The notes beneath the pieces are model-generated. The model did not search any database, had not been told where the DNA came from, and saw only the letters and a list, made by a program, of their open reading frames with translations. A stretch of DNA of 64,000 bases from Chamaecrista fasciculata (taxonomy: Eukaryota; Streptophyta; Magnoliopsida; Fabales; Fabaceae). Shown here piece by piece: positions 10,216 to 22,470 of this stretch. The stretch covers positions 16,593 through 80,592 of the forward strand of contig QANZ01014758.1 of the NCBI GenBank assembly GCA_003254925.1, in the 5' to 3' direction. A program made the translations under genes and the position numbers. Every line of letters starts with the position of its first letter. Position 1 is the stretch's first letter.

Positions 10216-11920
10216 TCAAGCATTCAATGTGGCACTTGAGTTCCTTCTGCATTCCGCTAGCATATCCATGTAAAACTGGCACTTGCTAATGTCATTCCCG
10301 TAGCCATTCAGGCACTGCAAGATAATGATAAAACATCTCTTATGTCAAAAGATTACATTAAAATAAAATAAGAAACAGTAATCAAAGAAACACCAAACAG
10401 TGATTATTATATCTAGCTTACATAATTCTCAAAACACTGACATAACCACACCAGTTGAATTAGCACAACTTAATTACTAAAGTTCAATAATAATCTGCAA
10501 ATTTAACATCTAGTTACAGAATACCAGTCTTATCAATTAAAATGTGTTAGTTTAAGTTTAATTTACAAACTTGCAGGTATATCCTAATTGCGTGCACACA
10601 CACAAACGACTAGAACTGGGTAAGAACTGCTTACATCTTGGAAGGCCTTTGAGTGAACACCACAAGCATCACCACCAAGACTATTGGCAGTTGGTGCAGG
10701 GGCAGAAGCAGCAGCTTCAGTCGCAACTGTTTCGTGTTGAATAGTACGAGGACCCATTACAGCATCTACAGCCCTGTGTGCTATTGCACTACCAGTTCCA
10801 AATGCCATGCCTACACAAATTTCATTTTCAATAGTTAAACATAAAGTAATTTATTTTCATATGTAACGCAAACTAGAATGGAAATAAATATCATCTTTAA
10901 CATACCCTGGGCAATGGTTGAACCAATGCCTCCAAGAATGCCACCACCGCTACTTTGAGCAGGAGCTGGAGGAGGAGCATGGTTGACTGCAATAAGATAC
11001 ATCATACATGGTTAGAAAAAGAAACTATTTCCCACAGTTCCTAGCTGATAAGACAAACTATATCAAATCATGCCCTCTCAGAAGATACATTTAATCATTC
11101 CTAATCTTTTGGATTTAAATCACAGGTTAGCCAATTCTGGGAATCATATTTATGGATACCTGGCTGGGGGGGATTGCGAGCGGGTGCTGCCCGTGGAGCA
11201 GAGCGAGAAGATCTTCCTGCAGAGGCAGATGTAATAACAGGTCACAACTAGATTTCAAAATCTCAGTGCAAGATACAGATTATTGAATATTTAGGAGTTC
11301 ATTGAGTTTATAAATTGAGAATTGTAACCAATGCCAAAAAAAAAAAAAAAAAAAAAANAAAAAAAAAAAAAAAAAAAAAACCACTTCACACAGTACTCAG
11401 AATTTAGACAACCCGGACTAGATTAAGCATGACGAGACACAAATAAAATATTTAGTCCAAAATCATGTATCCAGTGCAGTTTAAAATACCATTACAAAGA
11501 AGCCTAAACCTAGTGCAGTTTAAAATACCATCATAAAGAAGCCTAAAAAACCTAGCCTACACAATCATCGGCTTCCCAAGAACTGAGAAAGCATATATCT
11601 TTAGGAAGGAAAAAACGATTAAACTTTTAAGAAATCAAACCCCCCCAAAACCCTAAACTATTTCCCATTTTCTCGGAAAGACAGAAAAAAAATTACAACA
11701 ACAAAAGAACCGAGTGCAATTAACGGGTCAAACATACTACCCAAGCGTAAAGCATAGAATAGAAGCCTAAAACAGAGCAACTATAAGGATAAATTTTAAA
11801 ACATGATCATCAGGAGTGTTAATCCAATAGATCTAAAACAGATTAGTGTCCAGAAGATCGGAACGAAATGTTAATCAACTTTGGGATGGAGAACTTACCA
11901 CCGGAGCTGCGGCGAGGCAT
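10216..11920 (-). CDS. CHCHD2/CHCHD10-like twin-CX9C mitochondrial protein
   Basis: Five minus-strand exons (11899-11920, 11160-11216, 10906-10986, 10635-10810, 10216-10314) encode 144 aa. The N-terminus MPRRSSG is basic and Ser/Arg/Ala-rich, as in a mitochondrial presequence. A Pro/Ala/Gly linker follows, then a hydrophobic Gly/Ala segment (ILGGIGSTIAQGMAFGTGSA). The C-terminal CHCH domain has C103-X9-C113 and C124-X9-C134, exactly the twin CX9C pattern oxidised by Mia40 in the intermembrane space. The family includes animal CHCHD2/10, yeast Mix17 and, from memory, Arabidopsis At5g64400. Roles proposed for relatives include respiratory-chain support and cristae organisation; the plant function is not settled. 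Exon 1 is only 22 nt. Confidence 0.92.
11342..11380. repeat. Poly-A tract with an N in CHCHD intron 1
   Basis: An almost pure A run of about 40 bases contains one N. This is probably another assembly join or an unresolved homopolymer in the 682-bp first intron. Confidence 0.6.
11473..11548. repeat. Two tandem 39-bp units in CHCHD intron 1
   Basis: AGTGCAGTTTAAAATACCAT followed by an AAAGAAGCCTAAA block occurs twice head to tail, with two substitutions between the copies. It is a recent local duplication with no sign of function. Confidence 0.75.
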
Positions 11921-13537
11921 TATTAGGGTTATGGCTGAGACGGCGAAACAGAAAGAAGCTAGACGAAGGTATAGCGAGCCAAAGAATATGCTTGTGATTT
12001 TGACGAGCCTTAAACCCTGAAACAGTGAAATGGGATATTTAAAGCGTTAAAAAATTGAGAGTTCTAGAACAAACCGGACCGCGTGACACGCGTTCGTACA
12101 GGATTGGTTGGTTTCTAGATCATTGAATTGACACTTTCTGTTTGCTTGGGCAGCACTTCAATCCTGCTCCAACTAATAATTAATTAAAGTGAAAGTTATA
12201 TTTTGATTTCTCAAACTTTTTTTTATTTTGTTTTTTCAAATTTTTAAAAAAGTTCCATTTAATTCCTGATTCTTTTCTGTTTACTTTTTCTGTTAAAATA
12301 ACAGATAATAATTAACTTTTATCTTCTAACAATTTTATTATTTTACTTAATGCAAAAGAGCAAAATTGTTGAAAAATGAAAGTTAAATTTTTTTTTTTTA
12401 CGAAAAAAGTGGATGAAAAAGAGTCAGGGACTAATAGTGAAACTTTTTAAAAATTTGAAGGACAAAAACGGAACTTTGAGCATACATGAAGGACCAAAAC
12501 GGAACGAAAAAAACTTGAGGGTCCAAAACGAAACTTCGAGCAAACATGAGAGACCAAAATGGAAAAAAAATTGAGGGACTAGAACTTTGAGCAAACAACC
12601 ATAATAAGACTTCGGCCATTAATTAGTGTTGTGACCTGTTTATTCCCTCTTAAAATTAATTTTCTATTTGATATTTAACAGTTTTTAGATCTTAAAATTC
12701 ATAGTTTAATATTTTTGTAAATAAAAAAAAATCATAGAACAACATAATTTCAACTTAAAACTAAAAAAACTCATGATACAGTTCAATCACTAAATCGGTT
12801 AATTTTCGACCATGGTTAAGAGTTGAAATATTCATATTACTTCCCTTAGAAAAACGATTTTGCAATTTTTCAGATGTAGAGAAAAGTCAGCTCCATGTCC
12901 GAAGCTGGAGAAACAACGATGGATTATTAGCATATATATTGATTTACACTTATGATTACATTATTCATAAAGATATTATTGCAATCATTTGTCATCTTAT
13001 TCATCAAGATATCAAATTAGAGACTCAAACTTCGAGCAATACAAAGAAAGAGAAACACGAGCGCAGCGAATTGTTCGAATCACAATTATAAGAGAAATCG
13101 CTTGATTTCATGCAAAAATGGAAAAGTACATTGTCATATAGTTGCATACTTATGAGAGAACGGAACTCCAAACTCCCTAAATTTTATGAACAGCATCAGA
13201 CTCCATCACTGGGAGGTAAAGAGGTTTAGAAATATACATGCATATCAAAAATTGAAAACTAGTTATCGAAAATGAGACACAATCTGCTCGTTATTCTTTT
13301 TTTGAAGCCTTGAAAATAACGTCAAGGCTATATATATGAAGAGAACAAATGAGAACCTTGTGTAACATAAGGCAGAGCAGTCCACATTCAACACTTTGGT
13401 AGAAAAAATATGGCTAATTCCTGAAGGCCCTATTAGGGAGGCAAAATTCCAAATTTCCAAAGAGCATGGGTAATCAAATTAAGAAAAAAATTGCCTCGAG
13501 TAAAACTAACTGGTTGTACAAGCGTGTTGGGCTTAGC
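11921..13537. other. Intergenic; foldback-like repeat at about 12195-12610
   Basis: The left part is the CHCHD promoter and the right part the DRP3 3' UTR. Between them T-rich phrases of the type TTTGATTTCTCAAAC are answered, inverted, by phrases such as GGACCAAAACGGAAC repeated several times. The arrangement resembles a decayed foldback element of the same general kind as 49319-49706, but its ends and target duplication are not clear. Confidence 0.35.
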
Positions 13538-16500
13538 TCATACATCAACCATGGGATAGTATGGCGAATGAAGTTGCTCCCCAGAGTGAGAAGATCTTTT
13601 AGACTTTGTGTTCTTTGGAGAAGCTGCATAGTAATCACCAGAACTAGTTGGAACCGATGAAGTTGGCATTCCATTTTTAGGCAAACCATATCCCCCTCTT
13701 TCTACTGTTTCAGCTTCCATAGGTAATTCATCCAATTCCTACCAAGACCAAATACAGTAATCAGGCACTAGCCACATATTTTGTGTAGAAAGCTACTGAA
13801 ATTGAAATAACTAATTAATAAATACCTAGAAGGGTATAATTTTTTCGAGAATAAATCTATCTAGCACCATGTGAAAAGTCATGTTAAAAATATACATATG
13901 TTGCATCGTGCTGCAATCCCGGTGAGAACATAACATTGTCAAGGGAAATCAAGGTTCTAAGGTAAGAGGACAATGTGGGGCAGCGGAGGCCTTAAATATT
14001 TCAGAACCATGAACAGTAGAGGAGAACCAATTCCATTTAAAACAAATTGGAAATTTAATTATATATTTTCCAGCTGACAGAATGCACCAGATGTTGTGAA
14101 TATCTCAAGAACATCAAAACTCAAACAAGAACCCAACTTGACATAAAATAGAACCCCATGCAGATTCTACTGACTAAAATAAAAGGATTACCCACACGAA
14201 AAGCTTGTTGATAAATCCGGAGCATTTCCCGACAGTGCTTTCGTTTCTTAGCCACCTCATCAGGCTCTTGCAACATCTCTTCAAACAGGTTCTCTCTGAA
14301 TTGCAACATACAAAACAAGGTCAACAAGACACAGCTTTGCATAATCATCAGGTTCAAAATAGAAGGGCATAATCATTATACGTCACCTGTAAAGCTTTTC
14401 AATGAAAACATTGTGTAGGTCTCGCTTTGTATGGTTTACCTGGATATGGTTAAATGAAGTACAGAGTCATCATTGAATGGCTTGAAAACATGCAGATTTT
14501 ATTTTAAAAAAAAAAAAAAACCAACAAATTACACCAAGGATGAAAATACTGGTTTAAAATCACTTTAAAGTATCTAAAAGAAAAAAACTTCCTGAGCAGG
14601 CACATGATGAGGATTAGATAAAACTCAAAAAAAAAAACTCTATGGATTTTATATGTAGTTATTACACATTTACATTTTTCATAGGCAAAAGGATAAGCAT
14701 CAGATCAAATAGATATTGGACACCACAGGAAGTTGGAATTTAAATCAGCCTGATGACTAAGTGATCTACATAATTTTAAATAACACAATTTTTTTTTATG
14801 GATTAAAAAAAACACAAAATTTAACAACACTCGAAAGAGATGAAATACCAAGAAGTGCATGATAGCTTTAGGTACGAAGTCCTCAACATTTCTTCTAACG
14901 ATGTCATAGTACGATCTCAAAAGCAACTTTGTAACAGTAATTTCAGTAGCTTCTCTCTCTGAATTTCTCTCAGATGGCCTCAAGATAGAAGGGGGCTACA
15001 AGAAAAAAAGCATGTTAGGGAAAAATAACTACATGGAACAAATAGATTCATCAATCAAATTGTGACATATAAATATACCTCTCTCAATTGAATCATACAG
15101 GACTGTTCCATACTTTGGATAGTTTCACTATGTGTTTGACTTGTACTCTCTTTCACTGATACACGACTATCAAGTCCACCAAAAATGGATGAAATACCCC
15201 AATTTGCTCCACCAGAGTTTCCTGAAAAAGAAGAGCACTACAAAATTTAGATAATCACAATACTCACTGTAAATCTAAAGCACATTTAATATTAAATAAC
15301 TACATAGCATGCATATAATAAAAAACAAATCACAAGCCCCAGAAAACTAAAACAAAGATGGTAGAGAAAGGATTACCGGAGAGCGCGACCTTTTCGTTAT
15401 CTGATGTAGGATGAACACCCTGTATATAATTAGTTAAATAAGAATTGAATGATAACTATATCATGCTGGTTAAATGAAGGGAAAAGTACAATTTACCCAA
15501 TGGTTTGATTCAAAATTAAATTATCTCCCATTGTTTAGATGTGTCTCATTCAACCCCTTATCATTTGTTATGAGATCATTTAACTGCCTAGAATTTTGCA
15601 TCTTAATTGCATAAAAAATAAGCACGATAGTGTTAAAATGATTGAGGGACCCAATGCAAATGATGTAGTCAAAAAAAAGGACAGGAAAAGAAGAGAAGGA
15701 AAGGGCTGGACCAGTTGGATTTGGGCTTTCTTTAGAAATGATAAAGGTTTATAGGAGGAGAGAGAAGAAGGGGAGTGAGCTAGCAGCAAAGGAGAACTGG
15801 AAGCCACTCCTAACGCGCGAGATGTTGGTGGGTTTGTGCTGATATTTATAGAAAAGTTGTCTTAGGGGAAAGGTAAGGAATACATTTGGGGAAGGAAATG
15901 GGAGTGTTTTGGCCTTTCGAAAGCCAGACACCCTTATGTCCCTTATGTTATGGTTATCTTTGTAAGTGCTCATAGTCTTTAAACGTGATTCTGTGAATGT
16001 TTCTGCATGTATCTACTGTATCAACCTATTCACCATTAGACGGTGGGATTTCTACAGCATTTTGACAATCTTAAATATGATTGGGCTTTATCAATGATAG
16101 ACAGCTTTTTTGGGCAGTAAAAAGGAGCTAACAGGAAAAAAATATATATATCCTTCACTTTTAATAAACACGGTGGAAACTAGATCAGAAAAGTTGAACA
16201 GTTTTAATGTTGAAAGCCTGTTTCACTTGTATCTTGAGCAGTTCCAAAGTGTTATGAAACTCTAATCAAAATTAAGCCACTAGTTTCAATTTTCAAATGT
16301 CATTTTAATCCCAGAAGTATATCTTGAACCATGAAATAGTGCATTGTTTTGCCATTCATTTGAATTATTTTTCAAAGAAAACAGAATTAGGAGTGGCTAA
16401 GAGCTAATTAAACAAATCACAAGAGATTGATTGAGACACTTTAGAGTTCTAACCATGGCCAAACTAAGTTTTCACGAGTAAAAATTATTTACTCTTTAGT

Positions 16501-19500
16501 CAATATCTGAATCATCATAACTACAGAAATTTACTATTATTGAAAGAAAGATTTCTGGTATACGTACTTGATCAGCCACCATTCCATTTGCTTGCCTGGC
16601 AAGAATAGCTCTAGATTTCACACTTCTTTCAGAGGCTGACCCCTTATCAATTTCCATACCATCCTATTGAACAAGAATTGATTATTTTTCTTTCTACAAC
16701 AATATAGTTAAGACTTAACAGGTAAAAGTACAATATTGTTCACAGACATAGGGCATACCTTCTGCCTGGAAACTGAAATAGGAAACCTAGAAGACTTAGT
16801 CTGTTGCACTGCAATCTCTAATGCTTTACTTCCACCAACAAAATTTGGGTGGGAAGTGTTTATGTAGTCCATCTGCAAATTTGAGTAATTTAAGTTAGTA
16901 AATGTGAAGGCCGTGGAATATTATTACCCTGATAGACTGACCACAAATGACACTAATAAAATGACTAGCAGCATGTCAACGGCTTCCAGCCATATCATTA
17001 ATTGAAAGTATTTACAGATTCCAGGCACTAGTAATGTTCAAGTCCAGTTATGGCATAAGTCAATATTCTTTCTGGTAGGGTTTGTACAGCAGATCAAAGT
17101 TTCTCTATAAATTAGATGAACTCTGAATATCTATCATTGATATGATGATTGCAGTGGATACCAAAGAATGAACCATTGAAGTATAGAAATTGAAAATCAG
17201 CATACCTCCATTTCAATGATGTGCCCAATCATATTCTCAGAGGGTTCAAGACCTTCTCGTAGAAAGGTCCCTAAAACTTCATCCATGCGCTTTCTCAAGA
17301 AAGGGAAACGCTGCAGCTCACTCACCATACAGCAATGGCTGATCTGAAAAGAGATTTTCTTTAAATGTATGCTATTAAAATGTGAGACAGCAGAATAGCA
17401 ATTCATTAAGCCCTACCTTTACTAATTCATCATATATAAACCTAGCACACTGAAGACTAGGATCCAACAGACGAGCTATTTGTCTCCGCACAAGTACTTC
17501 AAATGGCACCTAATTGCACAGAAACATAGATACATGTGTCCTTGAGTTGGAAAGAAATTCAATTAATTGATATGGGAATAACTATAAACCATGAAGTTTT
17601 TTAAAAACAAAGGAAATAGCCAACAAAATAAGCATAAGGCCACCTACTTCTGGAACAAACAATGCTGATCTAGGACCAGTTGCATTGTGTATGGCAGTTC
17701 GAATGTCATCATCAGTTAAATCCTCAAATGGATCCACTTCCTGCAGGATTCATTTAAGTACATCGGGCTTAAAGGAAATAAATGATGCAACCTGATCAGG
17801 TAAAAGTAATTGCAGGCTATGCTACATGGGCATATATACAAGTTTGAATGCAGTGCAGTAGAAGATGGAGTCAGTGATTTTGAGAACTGTAGGATAGATA
17901 GAGGTATGATGAGGTACTTCAAAAAGAAATTAGAAAACAAATTTGAATGTAAATAAAAAAAAAATTTAATGACGTGTTATAATTAAGTATAAGAATTAAG
18001 AACATTAGCATAGTGAAGTATTAAGTGTTCTAACTTCTAATATGGTAAGAACTAAGGCATATATATGTTCATTCCAAAAACTAAAAAGATTGAAATTCAA
18101 TTGTTTCCGTATGTTTCAGCACCATTTTAGCTTGCTATATCAGAAATATTTTGGACTAAAAACAAATTATCAAAATAGAAAAGACAGTTCTAGGGACAAA
18201 AAGTTTAAAACATAGATATTTCAAAAGTGATTCTATGATACATATGTGATAGCAGCCCAACTGAGATCCAGCCCACTAAGCAATCTTCCAACAAGCCCTT
18301 CAAGACTTATTCAAGGAGGAAAGGCCCATTACAGGCTGCTGGTTCTGCAGAACAGCCCATGATAGCAGATTAGCACTCACTTGGCATCTCTATCCCATGT
18401 TCTGACTAGCTTCATGCATCCAGCTCTTTTCATTATTTTCTATTTATTATTTATCCTAGTTAGTGGCACACTTTGAGTCTGTTATTTCCCATTACTTTCA
18501 TTTACTTTGTCATGCTTGCTTAGTTTTAGCATTCTAGTTGGTGTAGTTCATTATAAATACTCTAATTCTCTGGATTGTAAACACGCTGAAATATATATGA
18601 GAATTATCCTTCTTTGGCCAAGTGTTTAAGATTCTTACACTTGTGGAATTTATTTACTGTTTTCTGGTATTATTGCTTTGGGATACTATCAATATGATAC
18701 TTGTATCAGACACATTATACTTTAAATTCCAACTGAAGACTTCATAGTTAATTCTTAGTCGTGGCATGGCATTAGTATTTGTTCTCTTATATCTATGTCA
18801 ATGTCCAAAATTCTTAGGCCTTGGGTATGCAGCTCTGTGTTACTGTGTACAGTTACTGTGTACATCAAGCCATATCTAATACAATTCAAAATGAGTACAG
18901 CACAAAATCACAAATAACTATACTTCTAAAATGCCTAGTGTATCAACAGACTCATCAATCCTAATTACACACAAAATGAAGAGCGAAAGGCCGTAAGGCT
19001 ACAAGAAAAGAAATACAACAGGATATAAAAGATTTATGAAATGAAGTATTTCAATTGTAACTCAGGCATCTATTGATAAATTGGGCATGGTAAATCATCT
19101 TACTTCCATAGCAAAGGAGCTAATGAACTAGGGACTTAAAACATGTCAAGAACATTTTGATGTTCCACTATGAAACATGGAAAATAAACCAATGATAAGT
19201 TCCAATCTTTCATATTGGTTAATATATTCAGAATGACTCTCTCTCTCTCTCTCTCTTTCTCTCCCTATAAATATATCTATATCTATATATATCCACATAT
19301 ATTCATTTTTTGTTTTACTTTACAAAATGTCGAAACTGAACCATATCAAGAAAGGGAATAACCTAAAGGTATATGTACCTCTAGACTCTTCACAAATATT
19401 GATTGAAAAATATAATGAATTCGTGCTCCACCATAAAGCTCAGATGTTGACATCATCTCATTCTTTCCCTCAACCATGGAGGAGAATGCTGTTTTCAACA

Positions 19501-20921
19501 ACAAAAAGTTGGAAATACCATTACTAAACCTGGAATTTAACTATGTGGAATATCAGTTAAAAATACAAAGGAAATGGAATGATTGTAGAACGTGGGATAT
19601 TAATTAATAGAAGTAAAAATGGTTGAAAAGCTGATAAGAACCCAAAAGGTAGGGATAGTTACCTTCACAGTATTTTGAAAGAATATTAAGAAGTAGAGCA
19701 CCCTGACCAGCCTATTGGAGGCCAAAAACAAAATAGAAGAAGATGGAAAGAATAAGATAAAATAGCCAGTAAGATTATAAACATAACTCTATATGAGCAT
19801 GATCACATAGTATATAAAATAAGTCAGAAGGACACGTGTAAAAACTGAGACATGCCTTGGACTCAGTGATTTCTCCATAGCTTGCATGCTCCTTGGCAGT
19901 AGCAACCAATAAACTGCTTATTCGTGCTCTCAACCCAGGGAGCACAGTCTTGATATGTTGTGCAAGAATCTGCAAATAGACGCAGGTGACAAAGCTGGAA
20001 CTAACAGGGTACAGGCACATATATATTTGACATGCATCACTCCACCAACTACAATATTCTAAAAATCTAGAATCATATGATCTTACAAAGAGGTTCCAAG
20101 AGTTCAGTTCTTTTTAAGGCATATTTCCAGGAACTATTTGAATTTTACCTCTCCAATTTTGACATGCATTTCTATGAAGATTTCAGAAATTGGCCATAAT
20201 CTCTTCAAACTCTTTCAAACCCTACAACCCAAAGTACTGTGTCATAAAGTAATCAACCAACTATAAAGTTATTAACTTCAACTCTACTTCTCATTTATAT
20301 TTATTTGAAACTTTGAGTGATGGAAATGATCAGAAACTAAGTTCTTATGAATAGCCGCTAGATCAGAATTGTGAAAATATAAGAGATTGGTATACATCTT
20401 TAACATTTTCCCTGCTTTCTTAGGTGAAAGGAAATTATTAGACAATAGCAAGGGCAAAACTTTCCAAGCATGAATGAAAAGGAACATCCTAGCTACTATG
20501 AGTTGCCCAATGCCATAATTTCATGACAGTTAAAATATTCCACAAAAAAATTTGAGCTTTCGTTTTAACATTCCATAGACCCTACCTGGTTCAACTTCTT
20601 AGCAAGCTGAGGAATACCGCATCTATCTGCTAGGCTATTGTACACCTATGAATAGAAAATGTTAAAAGTCAGTCTATAAAATCGGCCTAGCTTGAAATTA
20701 ACTAAGCAATGACACTTTCTTACAGGATGACTGCGGAAGAATGTCTCTTCAGCAACAAGAGCATCTTTTATACTCCTATTCATAAGAATATCCTAATTTG
20801 ATGAAACAACACAAAATCAAATTTTAGACTTCCAAGTCGAACTGCAAGATAATCAAATAATCAGTGTTATATTTGATTGCTTGGGATGTGTCCAGGAGAG
20901 TACTCAATAACACAAATTCAA

Positions 20922-20960
<39 letters not shown>

Positions 20961-22389
20961 TAGAACATAAGTAATGTAGAGTTTCCTTAACCACCATTTT
21001 CATTACTGTAGGATAACATTATTACCTCCTGACAACGATTAACAACAGCCACATAACCAAGACGGAGAGGAATAACTTTTCCAAGTAACAGATTCCGGGC
21101 ATCAGTGCCTCTGTCCATGATATCCAACTATTTTCCAGTGCATATAGGCAAAACATCGTCAAAATTCAAAACATGGAAACAGCATAACAAATTTCAAAAT
21201 GAATAGGTTAGGATGTTAGAATGTATACTGCACCTTTGTGATTACACCTATTGTTCTATTACCTGCGTTAGAAGAAATATCATGTAAAAAACAACTGTGT
21301 AGATGTGAAATGGAATGGTTTTAATCTCAACTTTCTAGCATATGGAAGCATTAACTCACCATCAGGATCAGCAATTCCAGCCATCTGAAGGGCATCTGAA
21401 TTGGCCAAATCTGAATTAGCTGGTGTGACAGCTAGAATGAGACAGGTTGGAGTTTTGATGTATGACATGATCATTGTTCTAATTCGGGCTTCAATATCAG
21501 AAGGCTGGTCACCAACAGGAACCTTTGTTATGCCAGGGAGATCAACAAGTGTGATATCAAGAACATTTGGTGAAAAAATCTTTAGACGAATCGTCTTGTC
21601 CGAGACACCTTTGTTCCCCCCTGCTTCCCTCTCTGTTTCAGCCTACAGTCAAATATGTATATATATATATATATATATACATAACCTTTTACAAAATGGA
21701 TTAAGAACAGTACAAGTCAACCCACTATTGTTAGCGAAGATGGATTAAACTGGTACACTGTCTAGTGTCTACCTTTCCAGTGTATCTATCAAGCGTACAA
21801 CATGAAAACTAATTCCGTTGAACTACACACCTTCAACCAAAATCAATTGCCAAGATATTAATAACGATAATGGTGCAATGTAGACTAATGCGTTGTGACC
21901 CTTTAAGTTCATTAAACTAATTTACTTCCATTTGCATTCCACCTTGTCCAAGCATAAACCATAATAACACTAATCTTTACTTGTGCTCAAAATTTCACAA
22001 AGACGAGTGATTAATACCTGAATCTCGCTGCGAATGTGGGAGAAATCGTAGAACCTTTTCCCGTTCAAGTGGAGGAACTCACCGTATTCCTCGTCGGTGG
22101 CGTCGGGGTTCCTGGTAGTCTGCACGAGCTGCAGAACGAGAGGCCTCCTGGTACAAATCTCATTTCCACGAGGCAAGAAGTCCCGACCGACAAGAGCCTC
22201 GAGGACACTGGACTTGCCACTACTCTGGCTGCCGACGACGGCGACCTGCGGGAGGTCGATGGAGGATTGAGCTCCGACCTTGGCGAAGATGTCCTGAAGC
22301 CTGTTGACTAAGGAGATGACGGAGGAGCCAAGAGGAGAAGCAGAGGACGAAGACGTTGATGGAGGAACGGGAAGAGGGTCGTCTGCCAT
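13538..22389 (-). CDS. DRP3: Dynamin-related protein 3 (mitochondrial/peroxisomal fission GTPase)
   Basis: Twenty minus-strand exons: 22018-22389, 21360-21642, 21234-21262, 21026-21127, 20724-20792, 20586-20645, 19856-19969, 19663-19711, 19379-19488, 17648-17740, 17417-17509, 17206-17343, 16759-16872, 16568-16663, 15377-15419, 15079-15221, 14849-14995, 14387-14439, 14196-14295, 13538-13738. They total 2409 nt, 802 aa, close to Arabidopsis DRP3A. The GTPase motifs are G1 GSQSSGKS (about 53-60), G3 DLPG (158-161) and G4 TKLD (227-230, split over two exons). The middle domain and then the GED (about 648-740, with [17 protein letters not shown]) follow; there is no PH or proline-rich domain, as expected for DRP3. 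The family constricts mitochondria and peroxisomes as a cytosolic oligomer. Intron 7 has a GC donor; intron 9 carries a solo LTR; intron 14 contains a promoter-like island. DRP3A versus DRP3B cannot be decided. Confidence 0.95.
15640..15965 (-). promoter_or_regulatory. Promoter-like island inside DRP3 intron 14 (speculative)
   Basis: Read on the DRP3 strand, this stretch has CTATAAATATC (15841-15851) and, downstream, CACAAACCCACCAAC and a long CT-rich leader-like segment. Composition differs from the surrounding intron. It could be an internal promoter for a transcript carrying the GED exons, a captured promoter fragment in a mobile element, or chance. Confidence 0.25.
18247..18691. mobile_element. 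Solo LTR, 445 bp, in DRP3 intron 9 (TSD ATATG)
   Basis: The element starts TGATAGCAGCCC and ends GGGATACTATCA, so the termini are TG...CA within a perfect 6-bp inverted repeat (TGATAG/CTATCA). ATATG stands directly before it (18242-18246) and directly after it (18692-18696), the 5-bp target duplication of an LTR retrotransposon. A TATAAATA box lies near 18553. No internal region remains, so it is a solo LTR. It accounts for much of the 1.64-kb intron. Confidence 0.85.
19712..19855 (-). other. DRP3: GC-AG intron (DRP3 intron 7)
   Basis: The exon ends ...GAG TCC AAG and is followed by GCATGT; the next exon begins GCT GGT CAG after an ATAG acceptor. This is the only junction that keeps the conserved ESKAGQGA sequence and frame. 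The nearest GT, 4 nt further on, would shift the frame. Confidence 0.8.
20924..20957. repeat. AT microsatellite in DRP3 intron 4
   Basis: About 17 AT dinucleotides in a row, in the intron between exons 4 and 5. A shorter AT run lies at about 21656-21679 in intron 1. Confidence 0.85.
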
Positions 22390-22464
22390 GGGTGGATCGG
22401 TGGAGGGCTAGGGTTTTGGAAAGAGGAAGAAGAATGAACGAATGAATGAATGAATGAGTGTGTG

Positions 22465-22470
22465 TATATA
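22465..22470 (-). promoter_or_regulatory. DRP3: TATA box of DRP3
   Basis: TATATA on the minus strand 76 bp upstream of the ATG, followed by a leader with five CATT repeats and the common plant motif AAACCCTAG. Confidence 0.45.

Noticed and set aside
15580..15973. Two short Ser/Leu-rich minus-strand frames in DRP3 intron 14
   Set aside because: They overlap in different frames, stop early and lack any domain. I kept only the promoter-like signal, as speculation.
18842..18866. GTTACTGTGTACAGTTACTGTGTAC as a CRISPR-like or regulatory repeat
   Set aside because: It is only two short copies in a plant intron; a simple local duplication explains it.
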